DNA from: Aricia agestis
Taxonomy: Eukaryota; Arthropoda; Insecta; Lepidoptera; Lycaenidae
Assembly (NCBI RefSeq): GCF_905147365.1
Contig: NC_056428.1
Location: forward strand, 16,460,001 to 16,524,000
Reading direction: 5' to 3'
DNA: 64,000 nt
Shown: positions 35,501 through 48,033 of the stretch, in pieces
Numbering within the stretch: position 1 is the first letter of the stretch
How the letters are laid out: each line of letters opens with the position of its first letter
Program-made: the position numbers and the translations under genes
Notes under the pieces: model-generated
Told to the model about the DNA's origin: nothing
The model's database searches: none
Seen by the model: only the letters and a program-made list of their open reading frames with translations

Positions 35501-36360
35501 TTAAAATAAATAAACTAAGGCAGGCTTGCAACGTCAGCCCAGTAAGCCCCTCAGCTACAATTTAGTTTCAACTTTAAAATTTAAGTTATTCGTCATTTGT
35601 TAGCTATACTTGTTTTTGTTGTTGGTTTTGCTACAAGTCTTGCCGGTCGGGGATAGCCACCCCAGTAAATATTCTAAAGCGTCGATCAGAAAATTCTCAT
35701 TAAACAGGGTCATGATCAGTAACACATTATTAGCTAAGCCGTGTTACTAAGAGTAACTAGTAGGTCACATGAACAATGAATGGTGTGAAGACAAGAGTAC
35801 ACTTTTTGCTCAGCATAGTTATAGAGGTATTATAGTAACAATAGAGAATAAGAATGAAGATCGTCCTTTACCGTTGTACCAACCAGGTGATAATCATAAG
35901 TATCATGAGTTTATTAGGCTACATCAATCTCCAGTTCTGATTATATTTAAATAATACTGATGATTCAAAAAGCCTCTCTTCTTATTGGATGATTGATGGA
36001 TGATATTGTGTCTGTCTACTGCCTTCATATAATTGACGTCTATCCCATACTTACATAGATCTCTAAACTTTCATAATTACCTATTTGTCCATCGTGCTTC
36101 AATGTAGAGGCCGCATAATATAAAACCATAAATAACACGAATGACGTCACAGCTGAACTTTCACTGGGTATTCCGCGTGACGAGAGCCGAGAGGTGACGC
36201 CTACCGTGACTCATCCACGGAGTTATCATTTATGTTATCGCTTTAGAGGTTGTTATTGGCAATTAATACTTACGATTGGATTTTGTAAGTTTGGATCTAT
36301 TTGTGCAAGCTTCCCTTAATTTTAATATCAACATTTCTAGTAAGGTATGAAACTTGTAGT
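35501..36360. other. No gene seen
   Basis: AT-rich. A 61-codon ORF at 35769-35954 has no recognisable similarity. Confidence 0.5.
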
Positions 36361-36650
36361 GTCTCCAATATGTCTATGATTTTTAACGATATTATGTGAA
36401 TCCTAAGTGCGAATCCAACCAGGGCCTGTAGACAAGTGGCAAAGCGCTAACGCTAACGCTAGCGCTACAAAATGTATGCGATTTGACATAAGTCATCGAT
36501 TCGCTAGCGAATACTAATGTCAAATCCATACATTTTGTAGCGCTAGGGTTAGCGATAGCGTTAGCGTTTTGCCACTTGTCTACAGGCCCTGGTTGGATTC
36601 GCACTTAGGATTCACATAATATCGTTAAAAATCATAGACATATTGGAGAC
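36361..36650. repeat. 290-bp near-perfect palindrome
   Basis: The outer 80 or so bases of each arm (gtctccaatatgtctatg... / ...catagacatattggagac) match without a difference by eye; inner arms differ slightly in the gctaacgctaacgctagcgc region. The centre gattcgctagcgaat leaves almost no loop. Confidence 0.95.
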
Positions 36651-37380
36651 GAAACATATTGGTAAGAAAGATACAGGCATACATTCGTAAAACATAACCA
36701 ACCTGACATTTTCAGTAAAAAAATTCTTAGATGTTAGAGCGTGCAGTTAAAGAAAACTTAGCTAAGTATAACTTACATTAGCGATTTCAGGTAAAACCAG
36801 TGCTCAAATATCATGATGAGTTTATATAATAATAATCATGTAACAGTTTAAAAGTATCGCGCTAGACCTAGGAAATAATAAATCTAGATTTTGCTATATC
36901 GAATTGAGACCTAACAACGTGCGTTCCGGTAGGTGTTGCACAATCGCTCCACAAACCCAGTAGCTGATTGCAGTGATAACTTGCTGGGTTTCAATAAAAC
37001 GTTTTAATTTAACTAACTTTCTTACTATTTACTAACAAATGTATAGGAGAAAGATTATAACCCGCAACTGTTTTGCGCAAAAATTCGTATATCGCGCCCG
37101 GAAAATCATAGGGTATAATTTTGCGTAATGAAAAGTGTCCCATGTCCTTTCCTCAAAGTATTTCCATACCCTTCGGCGATTTGGACCGCTGAACCGATTT
37201 TGTTGAAAGTTTGTTGCGCATTTACAACACTGCATTATTAATTAACTGTTCAAGGTGTGCTGTCTGTCATATATGATAAATAGTTTTATGAATAAAGGTG
37301 GATATTGCTTACACCATATTGAAAATTTTCGAGTATCTATTTTGCCTACGACGAATCTAAATATTGAGTAATGATTTTGT
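36651..37380. other. No gene; one degraded Helitron fragment
   Basis: 37050-37225 has gcgcccggaaaatcata..., tgtcctttcctcaaagtatttcc and gctgaaccgattttgttgaaa in the order of the 9257 family. Confidence 0.5.
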
Positions 37381-37565
37381 CAGGGCTCGGAACCGGTTTG
37401 AAAATACCGGTTTATTTCGGTTAAAAACCGGTAAATATATCGTTCTTTTATTTACCGGTTAAACAAGCGAACGGTTTTTACGTAACCTAAATGGTAAAGA
37501 TTACCGGTTACTAACACACAAACGATTTTGAAAACCCATATTAACCGGTTAATTCTTCGATCGCG
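37381..37565. mobile_element. ACCGGTT-rich element, hAT-like end
   Basis: Opens cagggctcggaaccggtttg, like many hAT ends, and contains repeated accggtt words. The other end is not resolved. A related scrap (aaaaccggaaccggtttttt) is at 44115. Confidence 0.5.
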
Positions 37566-37736
37566 CTTCTTGGAAATCTATTTTTATCACTTATCGCGGC
37601 CCGCTTGGGCCGCTTGGGAGTTGATAAGATAATTTCGCTATTATTTTCACCTATCTTTTTTTAATTTTAGAATGCTTTTTATTTATTTTAATATTTAATT
37701 TAAAAATAAATGTTAGATTTGACATACAGACATCTA

Positions 37737-37794
37737 AGGGCCGGGACACAAAGACACGAAACGACGTCGTATAGTGTTTTTGTGTCCCGGCCCT
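37737..37794. repeat. Hairpin with 16-bp perfect arms
   Basis: agggccgggacacaaa and its complement surround a 26-base loop. Confidence 0.88.
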
Positions 37795-38105
37795 GAGGGC
37801 CAACGCTAAAGCACGGGCGGATACGGGCGCGGGCGCACGCGTCTAAAGACCGCCGCGGGCCACGAATCCGCGAGCGGGCACCGATCGCGTGCGCCCACCT
37901 CATTTAGTGCTTCTAGTATAATTTTTATCTCGAGCGTGTACAGTTGTGTCGAGTAGATTACCATGGATTAGTTACTAATTTACTGCGAAAAGCGTACGCC
38001 CGCGCCGTGTGCCCACCGTACGCCGTAATTTAACGGTCGTAATAGGCCTCCGCGCGGCATTTTTATGTAGCGCGCGCGGCTTCAAAACCGAGCACGTCAC
38101 ACTGA
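37795..38105. repeat. GC-rich block
   Basis: Rich in cgcg (gggcgcgggcgcacgcg; cgccgcgggcc; gcgcgcgcggc) in an AT-rich setting. No ORF with coding character. It may be part of a non-autonomous element starting at 37737. Confidence 0.4.
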
Positions 38106-38356
38106 TTATTTTTTAAGGTATTAAATATTAATTTAAAAAAATAAAAAACTTATGGTGTATTCCGAACACTTCAAAGAATTCGCTCCCGTTGGAAATTTAA
38201 CTTAAAGTTAATTTTTCAACAAATTGGACAAATGTAAATTTTCTCGAACTTCCGTCATTGTACATAAAATTTTTTTTTAAATAATTTTCGTAAAAATTTT
38301 TCAGTTCGTGGAGCCCTTTTATATACATACAGATCACGCCATAAAAGTAAATAAAA

Positions 38357-39480
38357 ATCAATACTTTGTTTAAATAATAATTTTATAACTTATACAAAAA
38401 CATAGAAATCCAAGTAGGTAATATTGTCAAAAAAAAATTGTTTCATTTATCATCACATAATTGTTTTATATTAATGAAAGACATGTATTACCTAACTAAA
38501 AAGAAAATCTCCGCCATTTGTTGAAAAAAAAATTAGAAACAAATGGACAACTTCGACGCTTTTAAAAATTTATTTTTCTTAACTTTATGCTCTAGAAAAT
38601 ATTATGATTTTTAGAATTAACTTTTTTTCTTAATAACAATATTTAATTGTTTATAATTTTTTTTTATATTTCTATTGTTTAACCCTTAATTAGGCGCATA
38701 AAAAAACTCACACAAGTAGTCGCATGGGGTCTCTACTGACCCCAAATTAAAAATTAAAATTAAGTTGAAGAAATGAATAAAACGAAGTATTAATTTTGCG
38801 AATTGTTATAATGCTTTATGATAATTAATCTCAATAAGCAATAACCTTAATTTGCCTTTATACAACTAAAAAAATCAATCAACTACTGCTCTGTCTCGAA
38901 ATTTCTTAAATATCACTATGGTTGTGATCGAGATTTTTTTTTGAAACACTGAAGGAAGTAGGTCCTGAGCTAATACTGACAAACATATTTTCCTCATTTG
39001 TATGATTTGTTACGCACTTCTGGTCATCACCCCCTCATCATCATCATCATCATCACCATCCAGGATCAGGTCAGGGATTATTTTAGGCATCTCTGGGCTC
39101 TTAAAATATCTTGTCTACCGATTTATTCCCGTCACAAAACGGTGCATAGTTAGTGAAGGCTAGGCTCGCAAAAAGTATTTTATCTTCAGAAACCTTCCAG
39201 CCTCCAGCCTATTTCACTATCAATATTAATTTTAACATTAGAAATATTTAAAAAACGATTATAAACAATTAAATATTGTTACTTATTAAGAAAAAAATTT
39301 GTTTCTAAAAATAATAATATTTTCAAGAGAAGAGTTAAGAAAATTTTTTTTATTGTTAAATTATGTGATGATAAATGAAACCAAATTTTTTTTGACAATA
39401 TTACTTGGATTTATAGTTTTTTGTTCAAGTTAAAAAGTTATTATAAACAAAGTATTAATTTTTTTTAACTTTATTAAATG
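38357..39480. mobile_element. 1.1-kb element with long imperfect inverted repeats
   Basis: aatccaagta...atattgtcaaaaaaaa.ttg.tttcatttatcatcacataat and cttaataa..aacaatatttaattgtttataat on the left recur inverted between 39233 and 39480. Arms are about 250-330 bases. The centre has ggggtctctactgacccc and a TCA microsatellite (39036-39060). Confidence 0.8.
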
Positions 39481-39493
39481 TTTGTATAATATA

Positions 39494-39822
39494 CTAGATG
39501 TCCCGCGTGGCTTCGCCCGCGATAATTAAGAAATTTACAGAAACCGTACATTTTCCCATAAAAAATAGCTATACTCCCTTCACGTAAATATTGCCATAAA
39601 AATTGCTCCAGTAGTTCGTGAGATAAACCCTTTCTAATATTTCCCCCGTTTTTCCCACATTTTCCTGAGTTTCTTCGGTCGTATTAGGTTAGCGTTATAA
39701 TATATAGGTTTATTCGATAAATGAGCAATCTAACACTGAAATAAGTTCTTAAATCGGACTTGTAGTTCCTGAGATTAGCGCGTTCAAGCAAACATACTCT
39801 TCAGGTTTATAATATTAAAGTA
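39494..39822 (-). mobile_element. Helitron-type element
   Basis: Starts A/CTAGATGTCCCGCGTGGCTTCGCCCGCG in reverse orientation and ends near tttataatattaaagtat. Confidence 0.7.
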
Positions 39823-39999
39823 TATATTTTTTTAAATTATCTCTTGACAAATTCGAGTCTCGATCTAAAAGACTATGAAAAGTACCAATAACAGGGTCAT
39901 AATAGGCTCATAATCATGGGACGATGCATGGTTTAATATTATGGTAGTGATGATGATGATGATGAATGTAATTTGCATAGTAGGATATGCTTTCCGTTC

Positions 40000-40372
40000 T
40001 TAAAACAACGCCGAAACTCCCAATCTTGTATCTATAAAGAATCAGGAGTTCTCTCAGCACCTTCCGAACCACGGTATACCAGGTATACCTCGGTGCAAAA
40101 TCTTACTTTTTTGTAGCATATCCTTAGAATACTTCTCTCGAAACCGAAGTCACCACATGTTTTCCTATAAATTTTGAGGAGCTCCCTCGATTACTTATGG
40201 ATCCTTCATCAGATCACCACTTTTGTGAATATAATACCAAATTGAGATTATACCCTATATACCAAAAGAAAAATTTTGAAAATTCGTTTACAAACGGTGG
40301 AGTAATCGTTGAACATAAAAAAACGAACATAACACCTCCCGAATTTGAATTTTGAAAGTCGGTTAAAATTGT
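40000..40372 (-). repeat. Inverted copy of the 6146-type repeat
   Basis: Reads in reverse of 6146-6730: tatagg..aaattttgaggag, atcagatcaccacttt, cttccttt and a terminal tgaaagtcggttaaaa. Confidence 0.7.
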
Positions 40373-41469
40373 AGCCTATGTGTTATTTTGATATATAAGC
40401 TATATTATTGTAAAGTTTCATTAAAATCTGTTCAGTAGTTTTTGCGTGAAAGAGTAACAAACATCCATACATCCAAATAAACTTTCGCCGTTATAATATT
40501 AGTAGGTAATTTATTACTTATTCAAATTAATTATTTTCCAAGAATCTGCGATCGAGGGATACTTATTAGGCTTGCTCACTTGAGTGTTTAAAATTACCCA
40601 GCAAAATAACAGCACAATGTTGAGGACGGTGTTAATTTCACTAACTGCAACGCCAGACAGGATAATGTGACAATAACCTCTTGTAGGGCTGTCAACTTTG
40701 AAACTTGAAAAATAAATCTTAGGGCGGCTTCGCATTACTACTGACTACAGAACTCCAATCCGATCCTGTGAAGATACGGTCAGGAGTAGACGTAGAACTA
40801 TTTCTTTGCTATTAGCTATACACACTAAATTCAGCTTCCGTGAGTCTTGGTTCGGATCGAATCGAAAATCAGATCTTAATTCGATAAAGAGATTTTTCTC
40901 GAAATAAATGAAAAGTACACCGTCACAGGTAGGTACAAAATGAGTCATAACTCATAAGTAACTTATACTCTACACTCTTCTATTAGTATCAGTCCTTGTA
41001 ACAGGTCCTTGGTAACGTCAGTCTAAAAGTTGTTAATGATTTAAGCTTGAGAAGCATATTGTGTATCTACACAATATGCTTCTCAAGCATATTGTGTAGA
41101 TGCGCTTTCTATTAAACCCATAATTTAATATATTATAGTTGTGTTGACAACCCTGCCACCACTAATTGTATGTCGTGAGTCGTGACCCCAGATGGCCCCA
41201 CGTTAACTAGCTCTATCACCACAATAATACCAATAAAAAGAAATCCTATCACCATTATATCCTGTTAATATAAACGCTATCATCAACGCTATAGTTTTAA
41301 TCCTATGTATGAAACTGACGATGGAAGGAAACATGTTGAAAATCATGTCCATACACAGAAAGGCCGATTCAGTTGAACTGATCGCAGACCGATCTAACGG
41401 TTGACCGGACTTTTTTTAACCTACAAAGTTAATTAATAGGCTAGGAGTTTTGGTCGCTTATATTAAACA
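40373..41469. other. No gene; Helitron scrap and palindrome
   Basis: 40373-40505 looks like a transposon tail (ttcattaaaatctgttcagtagttttt...gttataatattagtagg). The palindrome at 41045 is listed separately. Confidence 0.5.
41045..41088. repeat. Perfect palindrome, 21-bp arms, 2-base loop
   Basis: gcttgagaagcatattgtgta / tacacaatatgcttctcaagc; part of the arm (catattgtgtaga) is repeated a third time right after. Confidence 0.95.
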
Positions 41470-41598
41470 CTAGATGACCCGGAGAACTTTCCCTGGTCTT
41501 ACAGAAATATTTCAGGACCAAAATGAGCCAAATCGGTACAGCCGTTCTCGATTTTTAGCGAGACTAACAAAATTTAAAATGATTTTTATTTATATAGA
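41470..41598 (-). mobile_element. Short Helitron-type element
   Basis: A/CTAGATGACCCGGAGAACTT...tttatttatataGA/T, 129 bp, inverted relative to 47645-47802 of the same family. Confidence 0.82.
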
Positions 41599-43600
41599 TA
41601 GCTAACAAACCATGGCTATCATTGAATTGACGTAACTCGACGAAATTACAATATAGGTCCACCTGACTTTGAATTTATGAAGCCCCAAGCGGCCACATCC
41701 GGCCGCGATAACAATAGAATATAAGCTATTGTGTCTCGTTTTTCCGCGATCGAAAGGTTTCATTGATGGTACATCCACGCTGGTCAGGTCGGTCTGTCAT
41801 CAGTTCGAACCGATCGGCCGTTTATAGGAGACTTTATAAGCTTGTCCGTGTAAATCCCCATTAAAAGTGACAGCAGAAAATGCAGTAAATATAATCATTA
41901 GCTGCCCAGTCTTCCTACATGCCCATAACACTCAAGGAAGTGATAACTAATCGCGTTATATAACTGTTTCCTCTGATTTCACCTTCTCTTGTGAGATATG
42001 CACTGATCTAATGTTATAGAGGTAGAAGTACGCATCGCAAGCGCCTTTTCACTTATGCCCAGTTTTTGTGGTTTTAAGTTAATCACTAATGCAAAGCTTA
42101 TATCGCGGGCTTTAAGCGCGGCAACAGAATCAAGAAATTCAGTAACGAAAATAAACCTGACACCCCTCACTCGGAGGTGCGGCAGTTCGGCAGACTTCGG
42201 CACGGTGTTTGTGTGCGTGCGACCTGACGTATGTGAATTATAATTGCATATTAGGTTGTTAAAAATGCAATAGCTTTACCGCGGCAGTCCCCGAGTGCTT
42301 GTGAGTTGCAGTGAGAGTTTTGGACAGGTTTTCCTTAGTTTATCTTTTCACTTGCGTTGTTTATTGTTTGAAATCAATGTTGATGATAGATGAACTGTCT
42401 ACCTCTTATCAAAACAGATGCTATGATGTTTTAGCGGTTTAAACGAAATTGAAATTTCAAGCGATGTCATAGGTACTATTTTTAGTTTTGTACACCTATG
42501 TCTCGTCAAGTCGCTCTTCGTTTCTTTATGATCCGACTCTTAGTCCTAAGTCCTGATTAAACTTCCCGTATAATATCAAAATTTATATGGAAATCTGTGC
42601 GTCATTATTTTGATTATTATAATTTAGAGCCATTTTTTTGTGAATATTAGACATTAGAGGTTCCGGGTGCAACCACAGAGGAGTTTCAAGTGCGTTTCGG
42701 TTGCCACGTGTATCGATTCCCTCGGGGTCATAAACTCGCTTGTCTAGACTCAGTCTAGACTTGAGACGTGATTTTGACCTTTTTAGGTTTTGCATTAGGT
42801 TTCATATGATTTACGTGTGTGTTAAAATAAAGATAAGTTATAAAATATCTTCTTACTTGATGTGGTAGAGAATTTAAAGATTTAATTATACAGAGTGATT
42901 GTTTACTCCATCTCGAGACTTTGTAAAATACCTTTTGAACGCTTTTTAGCTGCCGCTTTCCTATTAATATTATGATGACAGAACTGCATACTAGACAGAA
43001 AATTAATTATCTAGATATATCTTATCTATCCTAAGAAACTTCTTTAGAGGGGTTGAGCGCTTTTTTTTCTCAGGGCACGTGACCTGATAGAAAATTCATA
43101 AGACGGAAAGAGAAAAGATAGCCAACGTGACGTAGGAGAGTAAATATATTTTTCTACAGCACTATGAAAACGTATGCCTGAGCTGTTTCCTTTTAACTTC
43201 TTCCGGCACTCCCGGAGTGCAAACCATTGTTCTTCTCATAACATCTATACTACAAGGTACACTAATCGCATAATAATCGCGCATGACGTAGTACTCTCGG
43301 TTTCGACATACGTTCCGGTGGCGATTGTGGGTTAGTGGCACGCGCACTGCCGTAAATACTCACGTTACGTCAATTTGACTATTGCTTTTAAATATATTGC
43401 AGTTATTGAGTGCATCTAATTTAATCACGCTAGTGTTCAGACGGAAAATTTGTTGATTCCTCACGCAAAAGCTACTGAACGGATTTCGATAATATTTAGT
43501 ACTGTGATAGTTTGAGTTCCGGAAAAGGACAGAGGTTAGAAGAGAGGACAGGGTAATAAAAGGACAGAGGTAGACATATTGGTTTAAATAAAAAGTATTA
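41599..43600. other. No gene recognised
   Basis: ORFs at 41979-42243 and 43162-43347 have no recognisable similarity. 42268-42295 shares caatagctttaccg.ggcagtccc with 12231-12255. Confidence 0.45.
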
Positions 43601-43917
43601 TCTTATATATAAAATACTCGTGTCACAATGTTAGTCCGCGTACTCCTCCGAAACGGCTTTACTGATTTTAACCAAATTTTATATGCATATTCAGTGGGTC
43701 TGAGAATCGGCTACTGGGTAATTTTTATATTGATAAGTGCATTTATTGAATTAAATATATTAGTGAATTATTACAACTCGAGACTGACGGCGACCATTGT
43801 TTGTGCGACGGGATAGCGATGGACGTTGCCATGGTGACATACTTATTTAGTCACTTCAATAAAATAATACGGGCAAAATACTTTATATGGCAAAGAAACG
43901 TTTGCCGGGACAGCTAG
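43601..43917 (+). mobile_element. Intact-ended Helitron
   Basis: A/TCTTATATATAAAATACTCGTG...tttgccgggacagCTAG/T, 317 bp, the sister of 20886-21193. The ORF inside it is not a gene. Confidence 0.9.
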
Positions 43918-46691
43918 TTATCCTACAATTTTTAGGCTTTCAATTAAAATAGATAAATAATAAAAATCCATCGTCCGGCTTGACTTTGTAAGCGTTTTTT
44001 GTCAAGCTCCAACTGATTGTAGATAATATGCATCGTCAAGTTCCTTACTTTTTTCTTTGTCGAAGTAAAAAACGTGGGAATCAATAAAAAGTAGAAAAAG
44101 TAATTTACCGTTCAAAACCGGAACCGGTTTTTTAAGTTTAAAAACTTGGGACACGGTATAAATGGTATTTTAAATGACATACAATATCTTGGTTAGTTCA
44201 AGAATCGACTTCACGCATATTTGAGCTTGATTTCAATTAACTTTTGAGAGAATTGTGCTGAATGTGCATTTTTGTCATCATGATGACGTCATTCATGAAT
44301 TAGAATGTGTATGACATCTAATTAGTTATCATTGTACCTAGAGGCGCGATTTGATCGTTCAAAACCTACCTAAAGTCCATACAGTGAAAAGTCACTGTTG
44401 CAGAAAGTTATTTATAAGACCACTGCTGGGTTATCATACTATACACGTTTGTATTGTGGTTGTAACGTTATTTGAAGCGACACCAAAAACGTTACTCTTA
44501 TTGAAAACTACATCTCAGTCTTGCACAATGGTTATTATTACCGTAATAGTAATTCGGCTACATAACCGTATGTGGGTTACTTTTCATTTCTAAATTACTG
44601 ATTGACACACTGACTAATCTTATACCAGTTCTCATTTTGATACATCTACGCCAAACTAGATTTTAATAAGACTTGTATTGTTGTTTTTTAATCCTTGAAA
44701 ATTAACTAGTTTAATGTTCTGTCTGCTGCTCTCATCTTTACCTTTAATCCAATATTTATATTATAAAGATTAAAGAAAATTATACGTGCATCAATTGGTT
44801 TAAAAACAGCTGATGTTCGCGTAAAATAGTGTCTCACAGGAACTGTACATTTTTCTGTAAAAAGTAACCGATATTTTTCCCCATACTCTTCTTTGAATCT
44901 TCGTCAAAATCGTTCCCTTAGTTTCGTAGCGTATTCCATGCACACAAACACTTGTAGTATTGTAAAATACAGATGCCTTATTGTTTTTATACCCAGATTG
45001 GTACTAAATACAGTACAAAAATTCGCATTCGCATCCGAATATGGATGCAACGAACTTTATTACCTATATTGGTCAGATGCAAGTATTGTGTATTGGTATA
45101 CATAAGGTAATACTGGTTACATGTTCCTGGCCTTGATCTGACCACACTGACATTGAGTGTTGTGTATCAAAGTAAACTTTTAATCTAGCTAGCTTACGTA
45201 GTACTATTTAGTAATCTGTGACTTAGCGATTCTCTACAAGGCCGTTTGGAGCCAAAATAAGTACTAAATTCATATTAAATACGAATATCGATGCATCACG
45301 TAGGATAGGACTCTGAACAGCACTACAAGTAATAAAGTAAAATTTGAGTCTTCGGTTATTCACTTATTAAGCGTCTATACTCGTCATGTCATCAGTAATC
45401 TCTTCTATAATACCTACTCTCAATAAATGTAATGTAACATAGATCTATGTATACGGGTATATACAGGTATTACGACAGCTAAACAAGCATGATGGAAGAT
45501 ATGATCTTAGAACTTGTTATAAAGTCCATTTATAAATCGAACAGTACCTTAACAGACATGCGGATTTGCTCGCTCCTAAGTTGTATTATATAAATTACGA
45601 AACATGGTCTTACTCTCATTTGAAATTAACTCCTTAAATTTTATGTCAAACCCTCAATTAAATTAAAGTTAAGTAATTATTAAATGTCTCTTGGTGCTGT
45701 CGTAAAATATTTGCATTTCCTTATCTTTAGAGACACCAAAAATATATTCTCTGTATATCAAGACCGTTCTGGGCCATTAGCAAAAAGCCATCGTTGATTA
45801 ACATCTGGTCTGGTCAAATTCCAATTCAACTTCGGCAGTAATATTAACGGAAACATAATATCTCTAAGGGCATTGATGATGATGTTATTAGCAATTGTAT
45901 CTGCCCGGCGCACAGCCAGCATAAAGGTCGGCTGAGCAGATGTACAATACAGTGCGTGCCTGGTACTTTGTTGTGCAATCATCTGCCTTTCTAACTACAT
46001 ATTATATTATATTTCTTTATCCCTCTAAGAATTATTGTGATACAAAGGAACGCTGTAGGATATGAACGAAATTGTCTATGTTACAATAAGAATTCAGTTT
46101 GTGTTAGAAGTTTCTACTTGGATTTTATTTTGTATATTTTTAACATGACCGCAAATATGTTTGTAAAGTTGTTGGGGTTTTTTGTGATATTTTTAAAACA
46201 TTTCGCTTCCTTTCTTAATTTCTTCGCGAAAAAACTATATTTTGCCGTGTCATAGAACTCATAAAAGTATTTCCATGCCAATATTACATGAAAATCGTAT
46301 AAGCTGTTAAGCACGACCAGCTAACAGACTGACACTTTTGAATTAATAATTTAGTGTGGATAAAGCTGTTAGTAGCAGCTGTTAATATAAAGAAAAGTAA
46401 GGTATTGCATAAGTGACATTACAATAAGTTACTATTAGTGTGTTCATCTCATTAGTGCATTGTCTCCGTGCTCTACTTCTCTAGGCTGGAGCAAGGCTAT
46501 ATAATGTAGGTTGATATTACTATAATAAACGCATAAACCTCCTGACGCAGTCGAGCAAAATGTCGTGTCTCGTAAACGTAGGCAGATAAAACTAAAAATC
46601 CTTACACACTTACACTAACCTAACCTAACTTACCACTTTACTTTTAGGATTTGGTAAATTATCGTGTACATTCATAATGGCAAGAGAGCCA
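43918..46691. other. No gene recognised
   Basis: AT-rich, with chance ORFs only (44351-44593, 45758-45982 and 46037-46314 checked). Confidence 0.5.
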
Positions 46692-46775
46692 GTAGGCCTA
46701 CTACAAAACCGTTTTGAGACTCAAACAATCGGACGAGAATGCCGCGTCCTGCTCTAACAGCAGCCAGATCTTCGT
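46692..46775. mobile_element. Half copy of the 1629-type MITE
   Basis: gtaggcctactacaaaaccgttttgagactcaaacaatcgg... matches one arm of 1629-1780; the second arm is absent. Confidence 0.85.
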
Positions 46776-46867
46776 CATTTTATAAGAGCACAAAGTTTTT
46801 GTCTACATGTCTTCTACAGAGGTAAGGTTAAATCACATAGGTCTGGCTGCCCCTGTCTCTTACTCTA

Positions 46868-46976
46868 TCTTATATCTTTAAACGAGCAATTATTGTATAT
46901 ATATATAATTGGAATCTCGGAATCGGCTCCAACGATTAACCGAGCTTTGCTCGGTCAATTAGCTAGTTAACCTTAT
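46868..46976 (+). mobile_element. Internally deleted copy of the 14388 Helitron
   Basis: A/TCTTATATCTTTAAACGAGC...ggctccaacgatt then directly aaccgagctttgctcggtcaattagCTAG/T. 109 bp; the middle is missing but both ends and the 3' hairpin survive. Confidence 0.9.
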
Positions 46977-47644
46977 AACTCGATATAAACCGTGTATGGG
47001 TTTTTCCTATAGGGAACAGCAATAAGATAGACTCTTTTGTGATTGCTTCTCTACAATTTTGTTTACCAAGACTTACATTTGAAAAAGTGCCTAAAGCCCA
47101 GTTTCTAAATGCAAATTTAGCCACCGAATGTCCAGTGTCCTACCAAAACGGTCCCATCAGATATGGTACCGTTATGACCTGAACCTTATCTTCTATGCTA
47201 ATGCGCGTATTACCATCTGCTTAGCATACTGTAGATACTGTAAAAGTAGTCAATGAAAGGTTATAGTATGGCTTCTAGTAACTGTGTTATATACTTTCGC
47301 GAATTATGTACGTCATTTGTTTGATAGATAAAGAATTTTAATAACTATTTTTGTGCTTCATACCTACGATCATGCGAAAATGAATAAAAAGTAATTTGAT
47401 AGTATTATTTAAATAATGCAATAAACCAGTGTTATTTATTTTTTGGTATGTCTTCTACAGTAGTTACGAGTGTTTCTGCATTTAATGCTATTTTGTCGAA
47501 TGCGTCCGAAGAAGAAAGTTAATGTTTTTCAAGTGTACCTATGCATGTTTATAGCACGATCTGTGTCCTAAACAACTCGTCGAATTTAAGCTAAGGAATG
47601 AGAGTGACACAGGTTACATAGCCGGCAGGTCCCAAAAGGCAAAA
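46977..47644. other. No gene seen
   Basis: AT-rich, no element with ends. Confidence 0.55.
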
Positions 47645-47802
47645 TCTATATAAATAAAAATGAATTTTAAGTTTCATAAATCTCGATAAAACTCGAGAAC
47701 AGCTGAACCGATTTGGCTAGTTTTAGTACTGAAATATTCGTGGAAGACCAGGGAAGGTTTTTATCAGGAGAAGAGTGATACGAAGTTCACCGGGTCATCT
47801 AG
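47645..47802 (+). mobile_element. Helitron-type element
   Basis: A/TCTATATAAATAAAAATGAATTT...gttcaccgggtcatCTAG/T, 158 bp. Confidence 0.88.
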
Positions 47803-48033
47803 TTTTTAATATTATCTTTGAATTAAAATGAAACTCTGTTATATCTCGTGTATCTGGGTTGTATCATTGAAACATACAATGTATGCAGCTGATCTAATTT
47901 AATTGAGATAACCCCCACAGGTTGTCATTGTTTATTCATTCAAATGAACCTTTTGTTTATTCAGTTCTATTCAATGAATATTTTTATACCGCTCTACGTA
48001 GAGTTCGCGACATTGTTCATTGCAATAGACTAG

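Noticed and set aside
36392..36604. 70-codon ORF
   Set aside because: It lies wholly inside the palindrome and is a product of its symmetry.
41979..42243. Overlapping ORFs on both strands
   Set aside because: The composition is protein-like but there is no similarity or splice context, and neither strand is favoured.
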